From contig JAAEPH010000038.1 of NCBI GenBank assembly GCA_024232855.1, positions 1 through 32,767 on the forward strand: DNA of 32,767 bases, read 5' to 3'. The position numbers and the translations under genes are program-made. Positions 1 through 9,205 of the stretch are shown here, in pieces. This DNA comes from Gammaproteobacteria bacterium (GTDB lineage: Bacteria; Pseudomonadota; Gammaproteobacteria; GCA-001735895). Below the pieces are notes generated by a model. It saw only the letters and a program-made list of their open reading frames with translations, had not been told where the DNA came from and did not search any database. Numbering within the stretch: the first letter of the stretch is position 1; every line of letters starts with the position of its first letter.

Positions 1-140
1 AAACAGCCAAGGCGAACAATCTGAACCCATACGATTATCTGGTGAATGTACTACAGAATATTGCGGCTGCCGACACGCTCGATAAGATAGAGGCGTTACT
101 GCCCTGGAATGTCAAGTAGGGTCGATTTAAGGGCGCTTAC
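1..140 (+). mobile_element. Right end of an IS66-family insertion sequence (truncated by the window edge)
   Basis: Transposase C-terminus ending ...EALLPWNVK*, followed by a terminus ...GGGCGCTTAC at 131-140, whose reverse complement GTAAGCGCCC fits the GTAA-starting inverted repeats of IS66-family elements. Confidence 0.75.
3..119 (+). CDS. IS66 family transposase (TnpC), C-terminal part only
   Basis: Frame 3 translation TAKANNLNPYDYLVNVLQNIAAADTLDKIEALLPWNVK*, which matches the conserved IS66 transposase C-terminus (NPYDYL...LLPWN). Confidence 0.8.
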   Translation, partial: TAKANNLNPYDYLVNVLQNIAAADTLDKIEALLPWNVK

Positions 141-359
141 GAAGTAACGCCTGAAACCATCGCCGTCGAAGTGATTAAGCGCGCCGCCCCGGACAACAGC
201 TTTCTGACAGATCCGCATACCCTCGCCAGATATGAAACCGAGATGTGGATACCTGGTTTGTTTCAGCGCGAATCGCTGGAGGAATGGCAACTCGACGGGA
301 AACCATCGCTACGAGCCCGACTCAAGGACAAGACCCTGTCCCTGTTGAGCAGCGCTTAG
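141..359 (+). pseudogene. C-terminal fragment of an MttB-family corrinoid methyltransferase, interrupted by the IS66 element
   Basis: Translation EVTPETIAVEVIKRAAPDNSFLTDPHTLARYETEMWIPGLFQRESLEEWQLDGKPSLRARLKDKTLSLLSSA* aligns nearly gap-free with the tail of the full MttB homologue in this window (SVDTILKVGPLPGSYMKEKHTRKWFREEFFMPELNNKEFFESWQRGHVELQEKAKQKALSIL). Confidence 0.75.
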
Positions 360-441
360 AAGTGACCGACATTACACTATTCCAGATGACCTGCAATCCG
401 CCGATGATCGGCTTCACCGTTTGCTTTTCTATTACTTCTCT

Positions 442-466
442 GTGCCAGGCTATATTAACCTGGCAC
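442..466 (+). terminator. Candidate hairpin terminator between the mttB fragment and the operon end
   Basis: Perfect 8-bp inverted repeat GTGCCAGG-N9-CCTGGCAC, followed by CGCAGTTTT; lies between converging genes. Confidence 0.4.
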
Positions 467-588
467 CGCAGTTTTCAATACGGGAACCGAATTTGACTGA
501 GGTAATATCATCCCGACAACTGAAAAACCGGGCTGAGAACAAGCAGGAATTCGCCTGTACCGATTTAATCGATTGAACGAGTCATTGC

Positions 589-1629
589 CTATGATTTCAG
601 GCGCTTGCCATTTCCGACGGCGATGATTTCGGCCAGAATGGAGACCGCGATTTCGCCCGCCGAGCGCCCGCCGATGTCCAGGCCCACCGGCGCATGCAGG
701 CGCTCCAGGACCTCTTCGCCAAAACCCGCTTCGCGCAGTCGATCCAGGCGCGCGGCGTGCGTTCGGCGACTGCCCAGGCAACCGATGTAAAAGGCAGGTG
801 ACCCAAGGGCGGAATGCAGCGCGGGGTCGTCCAGGATCGGGTCATGGGCGAGAATCGCCAGTGCCGTGCGGGAATCGATAGTCAGCTCCTGCATGGCCTG
901 CTCACTTCGCTGGTGGATGATGGTAACGCCCGGCAATCGTTCGGGTCTGGCAAAGGCGGGGCGTGAATCGATCACGGTGACCTCGAAGCCGATGGCCGCC
1001 GCCATCGGCGCCAGTATCTGGGCAATGTGCACTGCGCCGACGATGATCAGTTTGCGTGGCCGGGAGTGCGTCATCACGAACAATTCGGTATCTGCTTGTT
1101 GAATAACGGTACCGCCGGATCCCTGGTTGTGCAGGCAGTGGATCTGGTTCAAGACGTCCTCGCTGAGCTGCAGCTCACCGGTGACGCTTGCGTCGTCCAC
1201 CATCAGCGTGGCGCCATTTGCCAGGTCGATCACCCGCGTAACCGGTGGATCGCCCATCATCTTTTCGAGTTCGTCCCGGGATTGTGCGCGTAAAACAAAA
1301 ACCCGGATGCGGCCGCCGCAGGTAAGGCGAACTTCCCGGGCTTTCTCGTCGCTGACACCATACTCCAGGTTCTGAGGCTCCCCGTCGGCGATAATATCGA
1401 TCGCTTCGGAGATAACAAAGGGCTCGATGCAACCACCGGAAACGGAGCCGACAAACGCACCACTGTCATTGATGGCAAGCATACTGCCCACCGGGCAAGG
1501 TGATGAGCCCCAGGTGTCGACCACTACCGCCAGCGCGACGCCCTGCCCCTCATCCATCCAGGCTATGGCCTGTTTAAGAACCTTGTCATTTCTTGGCGGT
1601 GTGTTATCTGCTGTTGACACGGGCAACAT
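589..1629 (-). CDS. XdhC/CoxI family Mo-hydroxylase maturation protein
   Basis: 346 aa ORF with N-terminal GSSPCPVGSMLAI, SGGCIE and LTCGGRI motifs and C-terminal Rossmann segment LIIVGAVHIAQILAPMAAAIGFEVTVIDSRPAF / YIGCLGSRRTHAARL / HAPVGLDIGGRSAGEIAVSILAEI. Three-subunit Mo hydroxylase in the same operon. Confidence 0.9.
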   Translation of the reverse strand: MLPVSTADNTPPRNDKVLKQAIAWMDEGQGVALAVVVDTWGSSPCPVGSMLAINDSGAFVGSVSGGCIEPFVISEAIDIIADGEPQNLEYGVSDEKAREVRLTCGGRIRVFVLRAQSRDELEKMMGDPPVTRVIDLANGATLMVDDASVTGELQLSEDVLNQIHCLHNQGSGGTVIQQADTELFVMTHSRPRKLIIVGAVHIAQILAPMAAAIGFEVTVIDSRPAFARPERLPGVTIIHQRSEQAMQELTIDSRTALAILAHDPILDDPALHSALGSPAFYIGCLGSRRTHAARLDRLREAGFGEEVLERLHAPVGLDIGGRSAGEIAVSILAEIIAVGNGKRLKS

Positions 1630-1644
1630 CTAGTACTCCTGCAT

Positions 1645-3447
1645 TTACCTGTAGCGAGCGGGGGTCGGATCGAGCAGTTCGACCAGTTCGTCCGTGACCG
1701 CACCGCTGAGTTGGTCGGCGTCGATCAGGGTCAGCGCACGCCTATAATAGCGGGTGACGTCGTGGCCGATGCCGATTGCGGAAAGTTCTACCTGACCCGA
1801 ACCCTCTATCTCGGCGATGACCTGGCGCAGGTGCTGTTCGAGGAAGGAACCATTATTGGCGGATAAGGTGGCGTCATCGACCGGTGCACCGTCGCTGATT
1901 ACGATTAGAATCCTGCGCCGCTCGGGCCTGGCCCTCAGGCGCGCATACGCCCATGCCAGTGCTTCGCCGTCGATGTTCTCCCTGAGCAATCCTTCGCGAA
2001 GCATCAGACCGAGACCCAGCCGCGCACGCCGCCACGGCACATCCGCGGATTTGTAAATAATGTGGCGTAAATCGTTGAGGCGGCCCGGCTGAGACGGTCG
2101 CCCGGCTGCCAGCCACCGACTGCGGCTGCAGCCGCCTTTCCAGGCGCGGGTGGTAAAACCGAGAATCTCGATCTTGACACCGCAGCGCTCCAGGGTGCGC
2201 GCCATCATATCGGCGGTAATCGCAGCCAACAGAATCGGCCGGCCGCGCATCGATCCGGAATTATCGATCAGACAGGTAACAACGGTATCGCGCAGCTCGA
2301 TTTCCTTTTCGCGTTTGAACGACAGCGTATTTAGCGGATTGATAACAATCCGTGATAAACGTGAGGTATCCAGCTCGCCTTCATCCAGATCGAATTCCCA
2401 GCCCCGGCTTTGCTTTGACAACAAACGGCGTTGCAGCCGGCTCGACAGGCGTCCGACAATATTACCCAGCTTGCCGATGCGGTCGTCAAGCTGGTTACGC
2501 AGGCGGAGCAGTTCCTCGCGTTCATACAGATGGCTGGCATCTACAATTTCGTCAAACTCGTCGGTGAAGACCCTGTAGTCCGGGAATTGAGCAGGGCTCC
2601 CGGCGGGAGCCTTGTATTGAATTTCCTCAGTTCCATGGTCGACGTGCTGTTCGGCATCTTCCCCGGGTGACGGAATACCGGGCAGACCTTCACGCGGCGC
2701 GCCCTGCGGCGCCATGGTAACGGCATCATCACCGCTTTCCCCGGTTGTACCCGAGCTCTCGCTCAGCGAGTTGCTCTGCACTTCCGCCAGTGAGAATTCC
2801 GGTTTGGTTTCGACCGTGTCGGATTCTGTTCCCTGGAAGCCAAGTTTCGTCAGCAACTCCCGCGCATGCCTGGCGAAATCCGCCTGCTCGCGCAGGGATT
2901 CGGCCATCGCCTGGAAATGCTCGAGCTGCGCAGTGAACACTTTCCGCCAGCCGCTAAACGCGTCCGCGGCCTCGGGCGGCGGCGCCAGATCGCCCAGAAG
3001 TTCACGCGCGAACATGACAAGCGCAATCGGAAGTTGCTCCGGCTGCAAGCCGGGCGCGCCTGACAGGGGGTTACGTGCGTATTGGTGGTGAAAATGGGCT
3101 TCAAGATTCTTCGCGACGCCATCGAATGCGCGCGCTCCCAGGCATTCGCATCGCGTCTTTTCCAGCGCCTCGAGCAAGGCCTGCGTTTCCGCCTCCGCCG
3201 CTTCGCTCGAGACAGCCAGCTCGTCATCGTGGTAGCGTAACCACGACACGGCCGCGTCCGCCTGCCCGCGGATTCGATCGATATCCGCGTCCATATCCAG
3301 GTTCGATGGCCTGTTGATGAAAACCGTGTGATCCGCTCGTCCCAGGTCGCCGGGTTTGAAACGGACCATCAGTTCCGGATCCTCGGACAGCACCCGGGCC
3401 GTGGCCGCGGTGACGTCCTGGAAATCTGTTATCTGTTCCGACTCCAC
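1645..3447 (-). CDS. cobT: Cobaltochelatase CobT-like subunit (VWA domain)
   Basis: 600 aa; C-terminal [40 protein letters not shown]-like [11 protein letters not shown] and [12 protein letters not shown] typical of CobT; immediately downstream of cobS-like gene. Confidence 0.88.
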   Translation of the reverse strand: MESEQITDFQDVTAATARVLSEDPELMVRFKPGDLGRADHTVFINRPSNLDMDADIDRIRGQADAAVSWLRYHDDELAVSSEAAEAETQALLEALEKTRCECLGARAFDGVAKNLEAHFHHQYARNPLSGAPGLQPEQLPIALVMFARELLGDLAPPPEAADAFSGWRKVFTAQLEHFQAMAESLREQADFARHARELLTKLGFQGTESDTVETKPEFSLAEVQSNSLSESSGTTGESGDDAVTMAPQGAPREGLPGIPSPGEDAEQHVDHGTEEIQYKAPAGSPAQFPDYRVFTDEFDEIVDASHLYEREELLRLRNQLDDRIGKLGNIVGRLSSRLQRRLLSKQSRGWEFDLDEGELDTSRLSRIVINPLNTLSFKREKEIELRDTVVTCLIDNSGSMRGRPILLAAITADMMARTLERCGVKIEILGFTTRAWKGGCSRSRWLAAGRPSQPGRLNDLRHIIYKSADVPWRRARLGLGLMLREGLLRENIDGEALAWAYARLRARPERRRILIVISDGAPVDDATLSANNGSFLEQHLRQVIAEIEGSGQVELSAIGIGHDVTRYYRRALTLIDADQLSGAVTDELVELLDPTPARYR

Positions 3448-3450
3448 GAT

Positions 3451-4437
3451 TCAATGGGTTTCAGGTTGATTGTTCACCACGCTCTCCGGAAGATCCCGGC
3501 CAAAACAGCGCTGGTAGTACTCGGCAACCGTGGCGCGTTCCAGAATGTCACATTTATTGAGGAATGTTATGCGAAACGCAAAATCGATGTCCTTGAAAAT
3601 TTGCGCATTCTGCGCCCAACTGATCACCGTCCTCGGACTCATTACGGTGCTGAGATCGCCGTTTTGAAACCCCGTGCGGGATAAATTCGCCAGCTTGACC
3701 ATCGCCGGGATGGTACCGGGTTCCGTATCCCACTCCGGCACTTTGGCCCCGACAATGTCGATCTCGGTATCGGGCGGCGGATAATTCAGGGTGGTGATGA
3801 TATTCCATCGGTCAATCTGGCCCTGGTTTAGCGGCTGGGTACCGTGATAGAGCCCGGTGGTATCGCCGAGTCCCACGGTATTGGCGGTTGCGAACAGCCG
3901 GAATGACGGATGCGGGTGCAGCACACGGGACTGGTCGAGCAGGGTCAAACGGCCATCCGCCTCGAGCACGCGCTGGATAATGAACATCACGTCGGGCCTG
4001 CCGGCATCGTACTCATCGAACACCAGTGCAATCGGATGCTGATACGCCCATGGCAGAATGCCTTCCCTGAATTCGGTTATCTGCTTGCCGTTGTCCAGCA
4101 CGATGGCATCTTTTCCGATCAGGTCGAGCCGGCTGATGTGGCTGTCCAGGTTGATGCGCACGCAGGGCCAGTTCAAGCGTGCGGCGATCTGCTCGATGTG
4201 CGTGGACTTACCGGTACCGTGAAATCCGCTCACCAGTACACGGCGGTTGTGAGCGAACCCGGCAAGTATGGATAGCGTCGTATCGTGATTGAAACAATAG
4301 CCAGGGTCGACATCGGGCACGTGTTCGCTGGGGCGGCTGAAGGCGGGGACTTCCATGTCCACATCCAGTCCAAAGGTCTGCCGTACCGATACCGTCAGGT
4401 CCGGCACAATCGGTACATCCCCTTCGAAACTGATCAA
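3451..4437 (-). CDS. cobS: Cobaltochelatase CobS-like AAA+ ATPase
   Basis: 328 aa; Walker [44 protein letters not shown], Walker [58 protein letters not shown]. Confidence 0.9.
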   Translation of the reverse strand: MISFEGDVPIVPDLTVSVRQTFGLDVDMEVPAFSRPSEHVPDVDPGYCFNHDTTLSILAGFAHNRRVLVSGFHGTGKSTHIEQIAARLNWPCVRINLDSHISRLDLIGKDAIVLDNGKQITEFREGILPWAYQHPIALVFDEYDAGRPDVMFIIQRVLEADGRLTLLDQSRVLHPHPSFRLFATANTVGLGDTTGLYHGTQPLNQGQIDRWNIITTLNYPPPDTEIDIVGAKVPEWDTEPGTIPAMVKLANLSRTGFQNGDLSTVMSPRTVISWAQNAQIFKDIDFAFRITFLNKCDILERATVAEYYQRCFGRDLPESVVNNQPETH

Positions 4438-4470
4438 ATCATCCTCCCGGTAATCCAGGCTATTCTACCC

Positions 4471-5157
4471 TCAAGCTTGCGCCGTGGCACGTGACCGGTT
4501 GACGCCCATCAGGCCATCGAGCTTGAATACCGCGTCCTGCGCATCGAAGCCAACCGCATCGGCGCCGATTTCATCGGCAAATTCCTGGGTTACGGGGCAG
4601 CCGCCGACGATAACCTTGATATCGTCGCGCATACCGATTTCCTTCAATCGAATGATGACTTTTTCCATTTCCATCAGCGGCAGCGTCAACAGGGTCGACA
4701 TACCGAGCACATCGGCATCGTGCTCCTTCAGCGCATCGATGAATGCGTCAACATCGATATCGATACCGATATCGACCACATCGTAACCATTGGCCTGCAT
4801 CACGGCGGCGACAACGGATTTTCCAATGTCATGGATATCACCCTTGATGGTGCCGATGACGACCTTACCATGGGATGCGCGTTTTTCGCCGCTTGCCTTG
4901 ATCCTTTCATCGAGTATGGTGGTGCCCTGCTTCATCACATCCGCGGCCATTGCCAGTTCGGGCAGGAAGATGATGCCGGCGCCAAAGTCTTCACCAACCT
5001 TGTCGATACCCCGGGCCAGACCTTTTTCCACCGCGTCGAGCGGGTCGACACCAGCGTCCAGCCCTTCGTTGACCAATTTGACGCATTCTTCATCTTCACC
5101 ATCGATAACCGTCAGCGCCAGTTTTTCAAAATACTCTTCATTAATTTCGATACTCAT
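4471..5157 (-). CDS. Corrinoid (B12-binding) protein of MttC/MtbC type
   Basis: From ATG at 5157 with RBS GGAGGAAATCCTC: B12-binding motif GDIHDIGKSVVAAVM (DxHxxG), MSTLLT and VGGCPV. The longer 284-aa ORF (to 5325) overlaps mttB and is unlikely. Confidence 0.92.
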   Translation of the reverse strand: MSIEINEEYFEKLALTVIDGEDEECVKLVNEGLDAGVDPLDAVEKGLARGIDKVGEDFGAGIIFLPELAMAADVMKQGTTILDERIKASGEKRASHGKVVIGTIKGDIHDIGKSVVAAVMQANGYDVVDIGIDIDVDAFIDALKEHDADVLGMSTLLTLPLMEMEKVIIRLKEIGMRDDIKVIVGGCPVTQEFADEIGADAVGFDAQDAVFKLDGLMGVNRSRATAQA

Positions 5158-5185
5158 GAGGATTTCCTCCACTATCTGTTTATTG

Positions 5186-6643
5186 TTAACCGAGGTCACG
5201 CTGCATGCAGAAATCAAGGTAGGAATCGAGTTCCTGCTGAATTTCAGCCGCCACGGGTGATTGGTGGTTGTCCAGGATCGAGAGCGCCTTCTGTTTGGCT
5301 TTTTCCTGCAGCTCGACATGTCCACGTTGCCAGGATTCGAAGAACTCCTTGTTGTTCAGTTCGGGCATGAAAAATTCTTCGCGGAACCATTTGCGGGTGT
5401 GCTTTTCCTTCATGTAGCTGCCCGGTAGAGGACCGACTTTCAGGATCGTATCGACGGAGAGCCGTTCTTCATCGATCTGGATACCCTTCAGGTACTCACC
5501 GATGTAGGCTACCATCTCGTTTTCCAACACCATTTCCGGCCAGGACACCAGGTTAAATCCTGCCGTCCCGCCAAGATCAATAATCCAGCTCAGGCCGGCA
5601 AGGGCGTAGTTATAGTTTTTCAGCGCCTTTTCATGGGCGGTCTGCTGATCAAACTCGCAAGAGTCACTCATGCCAAAGCCGACCACGGGTATATTGTGAT
5701 ATTTCGCCATGGCCGCAATACCACCGCCATTGATACCGTATTCCGGTGTGCCGGTTGCCCACAAACCGGTACGCATATCCATGGCGGGGTTGAACGAACA
5801 AAATGCCAGCGGATGCCCGGGTTTATAGCTCTGCGACTGAACCACAAGCGAATAAATTTCGACCATGCACTGCACCAGCATGCCGGCGCGGGTGGCCGGG
5901 CCGGTGGCGCCGCCCATCAGGGCACTCTCGATGGAAAGCGGTGTGCCGCTGTCGCAGAAGCCTATCAACCAGTCCGTGTAATGTACGTCAATGACCCGCG
6001 GCGGGTTGACCACGACATGGCCCAGCATATGCGGTTTCTGCCGCATTTCCTCTTCGCCGCCGACTGCTATCTGCCACATCTTGATCAAATCGGATACTTC
6101 GTGCTCGGCACCGGTGTTGTAAACCCAGGTACCGGGCTTGTTGGTGTGTTTCATCCATTCCGTAGTCAGGATCTGGGAGTTGCAGATCATTTCTTCGTCA
6201 AAAAGCCACATCACCGGTTTGTAGAGACCGTGCACGTTTTCGAGGGCATCGGCCATCAAGGTGCCGTCGATGGCATCCTGACGCGTGACCTTGCGGCGCT
6301 CACCGGTACGGATGTCGTCGATATATCGCCCGGTTACCGTGCAGAAGTGGACTTCCCCGGTGCCGATAGAACAATCTTTGGTCGGATCATTACGGCCGTG
6401 CAGGGTGAAGCTACCGGGGCATTTAGCCAGGGCATCCATGACGGCCTTTTCCGGAATCTTGACCAGTTCGCGGTTGTTTTCAAGCGTGCACCCGGCGTCT
6501 TCGAACATTTTGGCCGCGCGCTCATCGTCGCAGCGCACACCCCCCTGTTCGAGAACACGAATGGCGGCATCGTGTACCATTTTGCACTCATCCCGGGTAA
6601 TGGGATGAACGCTGCCAACCAGTTTTCCATCGAAACCCTTCAT
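5186..6643 (-). CDS. Trimethylamine methyltransferase (MttB) superfamily protein, non-pyrrolysine type
   Basis: 485 aa uninterrupted ORF (RILEQGGVRCDDERAAKMFEDAG..., ESALMGGATGPATRAGMLVQ, GGGIAAMAKYHNIPVVGFGMSDSCEFDQQTAHEKALKN). Directly upstream of its corrinoid protein, and no internal amber codon. Confidence 0.9.
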   Translation of the reverse strand: MKGFDGKLVGSVHPITRDECKMVHDAAIRVLEQGGVRCDDERAAKMFEDAGCTLENNRELVKIPEKAVMDALAKCPGSFTLHGRNDPTKDCSIGTGEVHFCTVTGRYIDDIRTGERRKVTRQDAIDGTLMADALENVHGLYKPVMWLFDEEMICNSQILTTEWMKHTNKPGTWVYNTGAEHEVSDLIKMWQIAVGGEEEMRQKPHMLGHVVVNPPRVIDVHYTDWLIGFCDSGTPLSIESALMGGATGPATRAGMLVQCMVEIYSLVVQSQSYKPGHPLAFCSFNPAMDMRTGLWATGTPEYGINGGGIAAMAKYHNIPVVGFGMSDSCEFDQQTAHEKALKNYNYALAGLSWIIDLGGTAGFNLVSWPEMVLENEMVAYIGEYLKGIQIDEERLSVDTILKVGPLPGSYMKEKHTRKWFREEFFMPELNNKEFFESWQRGHVELQEKAKQKALSILDNHQSPVAAEIQQELDSYLDFCMQRDLG

Positions 6644-6723
6644 TATCTGACCCCTCTTGTATTGGGTACCTTGTTTGTATTGAGTACCTTAGTTTGTCTT
6701 AAATCCCGGAATTTTCCCGGACA

Positions 6724-9171
6724 TTACATCTTCACCCTGGTGCCGGCCGGATCGTAAAAAGGCTTCATTGATGCCTCGGCAGGCCAGGTTTCACCAGCGA
6801 TTTCAATCTCGAAGTTCGCATTATCGATCTGCTCGGCGGTAACGCCGTCGGGGTGGCTGACATAGCCCATTCCGACCGCGCTGCCGAGCGAGAAACCATA
6901 GGCGCCCGAGCTCAGGTAGCCGACGATCTCGCCATTCATGCGGATCAATTCGTCGTGAAACAGCGCGGGTCCCGGATCTTTCAGTTTGAACAGAACCATT
7001 TTTCGATTCAGCACCTGCCCGGCCTGGGGCAGCAGGGCTTCGCGGCCATTGAACCCGCCGGGCTTGTCCATTTTCACGATAAAGCCGAGACCGGCCTCGA
7101 ACGGCGTGTCGTCGGGAGCCAGATCGAGCACGAACTCCCGATAGCCGCGTTCGCAGCGCAGGTGCTCCAGGGCGTGATAACCGGCCTGCTTCAAACCGAA
7201 CGGCTTGCCTGCTTCGATAATAATGTCATAGACATCCTGGACGAATTCCGACGGGATTTGCAGCTCCCAGCCCAACTCGCCGATGAAGGTCTGACGTTTG
7301 GCCAGCACGCGGGCATAACCGATATCGATCTCCTGCGCGGTGAGAAATGGAAAAGCCGAATTGGAAAGATCGGCATCGGTAATGGATTGCAGCAGGTCAC
7401 GCGATATCGGACCCTGAACATTAAGCACCGAGTAGGCGGCGGTGACATCGGTAATGGTGACATGCCGGTCGGGCCCGATGTGCATGGCGATCCAGTTCAT
7501 GTCACGGCAATGCACCCCGGCCGACGAGTATATGATGAAGCAATCCGGTGCGCGACGATCGATGGTGATGTCGCATTCGATACCGCCCATCGAGTTGAGC
7601 ATATGGGTGTAGACCAGTTTGCCAACGGCAACGTCAACGTCGCTCACGCACATCCACTGCAGATACCGGCAGGCATCGCGGCCCTGGATCAGGGTCTTGC
7701 CGAAGGAACTGACGTCCATGATGACCACGCCTTCACGCGCGGCGCGGCACTCCTCGGCGGTGTGTTCATACCAGTTGGGCCGGAAGTAGGAGTATTCGTT
7801 TTTCGGCGCCGTGCCCACGGGGGCAAACCACATGGGACGTTCCCATCCGGCGGTCTCCCCGAAACAGGCGCCGCTGGCGGCGAGCCTGTCGTGCAGGTGG
7901 CTTTTACGCGCCGGGCGCGATGTTTCATGATCCTTGAAAGGCCAGCCCATTTCAAAAGTGCTGCCAAGCGACTCGGCGGCGCGTTCACGCAGGTACTTTT
8001 TGTTGACCTGGAAGGGGTGGAAACGCGCCACATCGTAATCGAGCAGGTCCATGTCCGGTTCGCCGTTGATGATCCAGTGGGCCAGTGCGCGCGCGATGCC
8101 CGGGCTGATTTCAAAGCCTTCGGAATTGAGCCCGGCGGCAATGAAACAGTTGCGCAGGCCGGGTGCCTCCCCCAGGCACGGCAGGTTATCCGGGGTAAAA
8201 CTTTCCGGCCCGTTCATGAACCGGTTGATGCCGATGTCCGCAAGCTGCGGGATCATTTCCATGGCCCTGGTATAAGGCAGCTCGAAGTGATCCCAGTCTT
8301 CCTGCAGCTCGATGAACTGTTGCTCGCGGGGCAGGTCCTCGAGCGGCAAGGGCTTGCCGCGTGGCTCGAAGGAACCAATCAGCAGCTTACCGGCTTCCTC
8401 TTTCATGTAGGTATAGCCGTCCGTGTCGCGCAGCACCGGCAGGGTCGGCACGATGAAGTCCATGGGCTCCGTCACGACATACATGTGTTCACAGGCGTGC
8501 AGCGGTACCCGCGCGCCGAGCTGAGCCGCAAAATCCCGCGTCCACAGGCCACAGGCCAGCACCAGGGTTTCGCATTCAATGTCGCCGCTTGTTGTTTCGA
8601 GCCAATACTCGCCCGAGGGCAGGTGCTGCATTTTGGCCACGGTCGTGTCTTCAAAAATTCTGGCGCCGCGTTTTTTTGCACCGGCGATCAGGGCGTTGAT
8701 GGTATCGACCGGGCTCAACTGTCCGTCTTTGGGAATGAACAGGCCGCCGGCGACAACGCGTTCATCGAGCGCGGGGTACATGTCCTTGACTTCCCACGGT
8801 GAAATAACATGGGCATCGATGCCGAAACTCCTGGCGAGGCTGGCGCGCCGGCTCATTTCGTGAACGCGGTCGCTGTTGCGGCCGATGGCAAGGGTGCCAT
8901 TTTGCTTGAAGCCCGTTGCCATGCCGGTATCGACTTCGAGTTCGGGATAAAACTGCGCATTGTATCTGGCAACATCCGTCGTCGCATGGCTGCCGCGGAG
9001 CTGCATGATCAATCCCGCCGCATGCCAGGATGTCCCGCAGGCAAGGGCGCCGCGCTCCAGCAATACGACATCCGCTACTCCGGCCCTGGTGAGTTGATAG
9101 GCAATTGAACTTCCGACGACACCGCCACCCACGACGACGATGCGAGCGTGACTGGGCAGGTCCTTACTCAT
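6724..9171 (-). CDS. FAD-dependent oxidoreductase fused to GcvT-type aminomethyltransferase domain (dimethylglycine/sarcosine dehydrogenase-like)
   Basis: 815 aa; N-terminal RIVVVGGGVVGSSIAYQLTRAGVADVVLLERGALACGTSWHAAGL; C-terminal GcvT-like IGELGWELQIP..., YHALEHLRCERGYREFVLDLAPDDTPFEAGLGFIVKMDK. Confidence 0.9.
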   Translation of the reverse strand: MSKDLPSHARIVVVGGGVVGSSIAYQLTRAGVADVVLLERGALACGTSWHAAGLIMQLRGSHATTDVARYNAQFYPELEVDTGMATGFKQNGTLAIGRNSDRVHEMSRRASLARSFGIDAHVISPWEVKDMYPALDERVVAGGLFIPKDGQLSPVDTINALIAGAKKRGARIFEDTTVAKMQHLPSGEYWLETTSGDIECETLVLACGLWTRDFAAQLGARVPLHACEHMYVVTEPMDFIVPTLPVLRDTDGYTYMKEEAGKLLIGSFEPRGKPLPLEDLPREQQFIELQEDWDHFELPYTRAMEMIPQLADIGINRFMNGPESFTPDNLPCLGEAPGLRNCFIAAGLNSEGFEISPGIARALAHWIINGEPDMDLLDYDVARFHPFQVNKKYLRERAAESLGSTFEMGWPFKDHETSRPARKSHLHDRLAASGACFGETAGWERPMWFAPVGTAPKNEYSYFRPNWYEHTAEECRAAREGVVIMDVSSFGKTLIQGRDACRYLQWMCVSDVDVAVGKLVYTHMLNSMGGIECDITIDRRAPDCFIIYSSAGVHCRDMNWIAMHIGPDRHVTITDVTAAYSVLNVQGPISRDLLQSITDADLSNSAFPFLTAQEIDIGYARVLAKRQTFIGELGWELQIPSEFVQDVYDIIIEAGKPFGLKQAGYHALEHLRCERGYREFVLDLAPDDTPFEAGLGFIVKMDKPGGFNGREALLPQAGQVLNRKMVLFKLKDPGPALFHDELIRMNGEIVGYLSSGAYGFSLGSAVGMGYVSHPDGVTAEQIDNANFEIEIAGETWPAEASMKPFYDPAGTRVKM

Positions 9172-9205
9172 GGGGTGTATATTTTCTGCAAGAGTTTACC
9201 GCCTC

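Noticed and set aside
4748-4782. Repetitive ATCGATATCGATACCGATATCGAC stretch
   Set aside because: It lies within the corrinoid protein and encodes VDIGIDIDVDAF at the normal B12-domain position; codon-level coincidence rather than a repeat element.
5186-6643. Pyrrolysine-containing MttB
   Set aside because: The ORF is continuous over 485 aa without an in-frame amber codon, so there is no basis for Pyl; treated as the non-Pyl superfamily type.
5633-6757. 374-aa plus-strand ORF
   Set aside because: Antisense to the mttB homologue; no domain signature.
6853-8802. 649-aa plus-strand ORF
   Set aside because: Antisense to the well-supported FAD-GcvT gene; composition is typical of a shadow ORF in GC-rich DNA with no recognisable domains.
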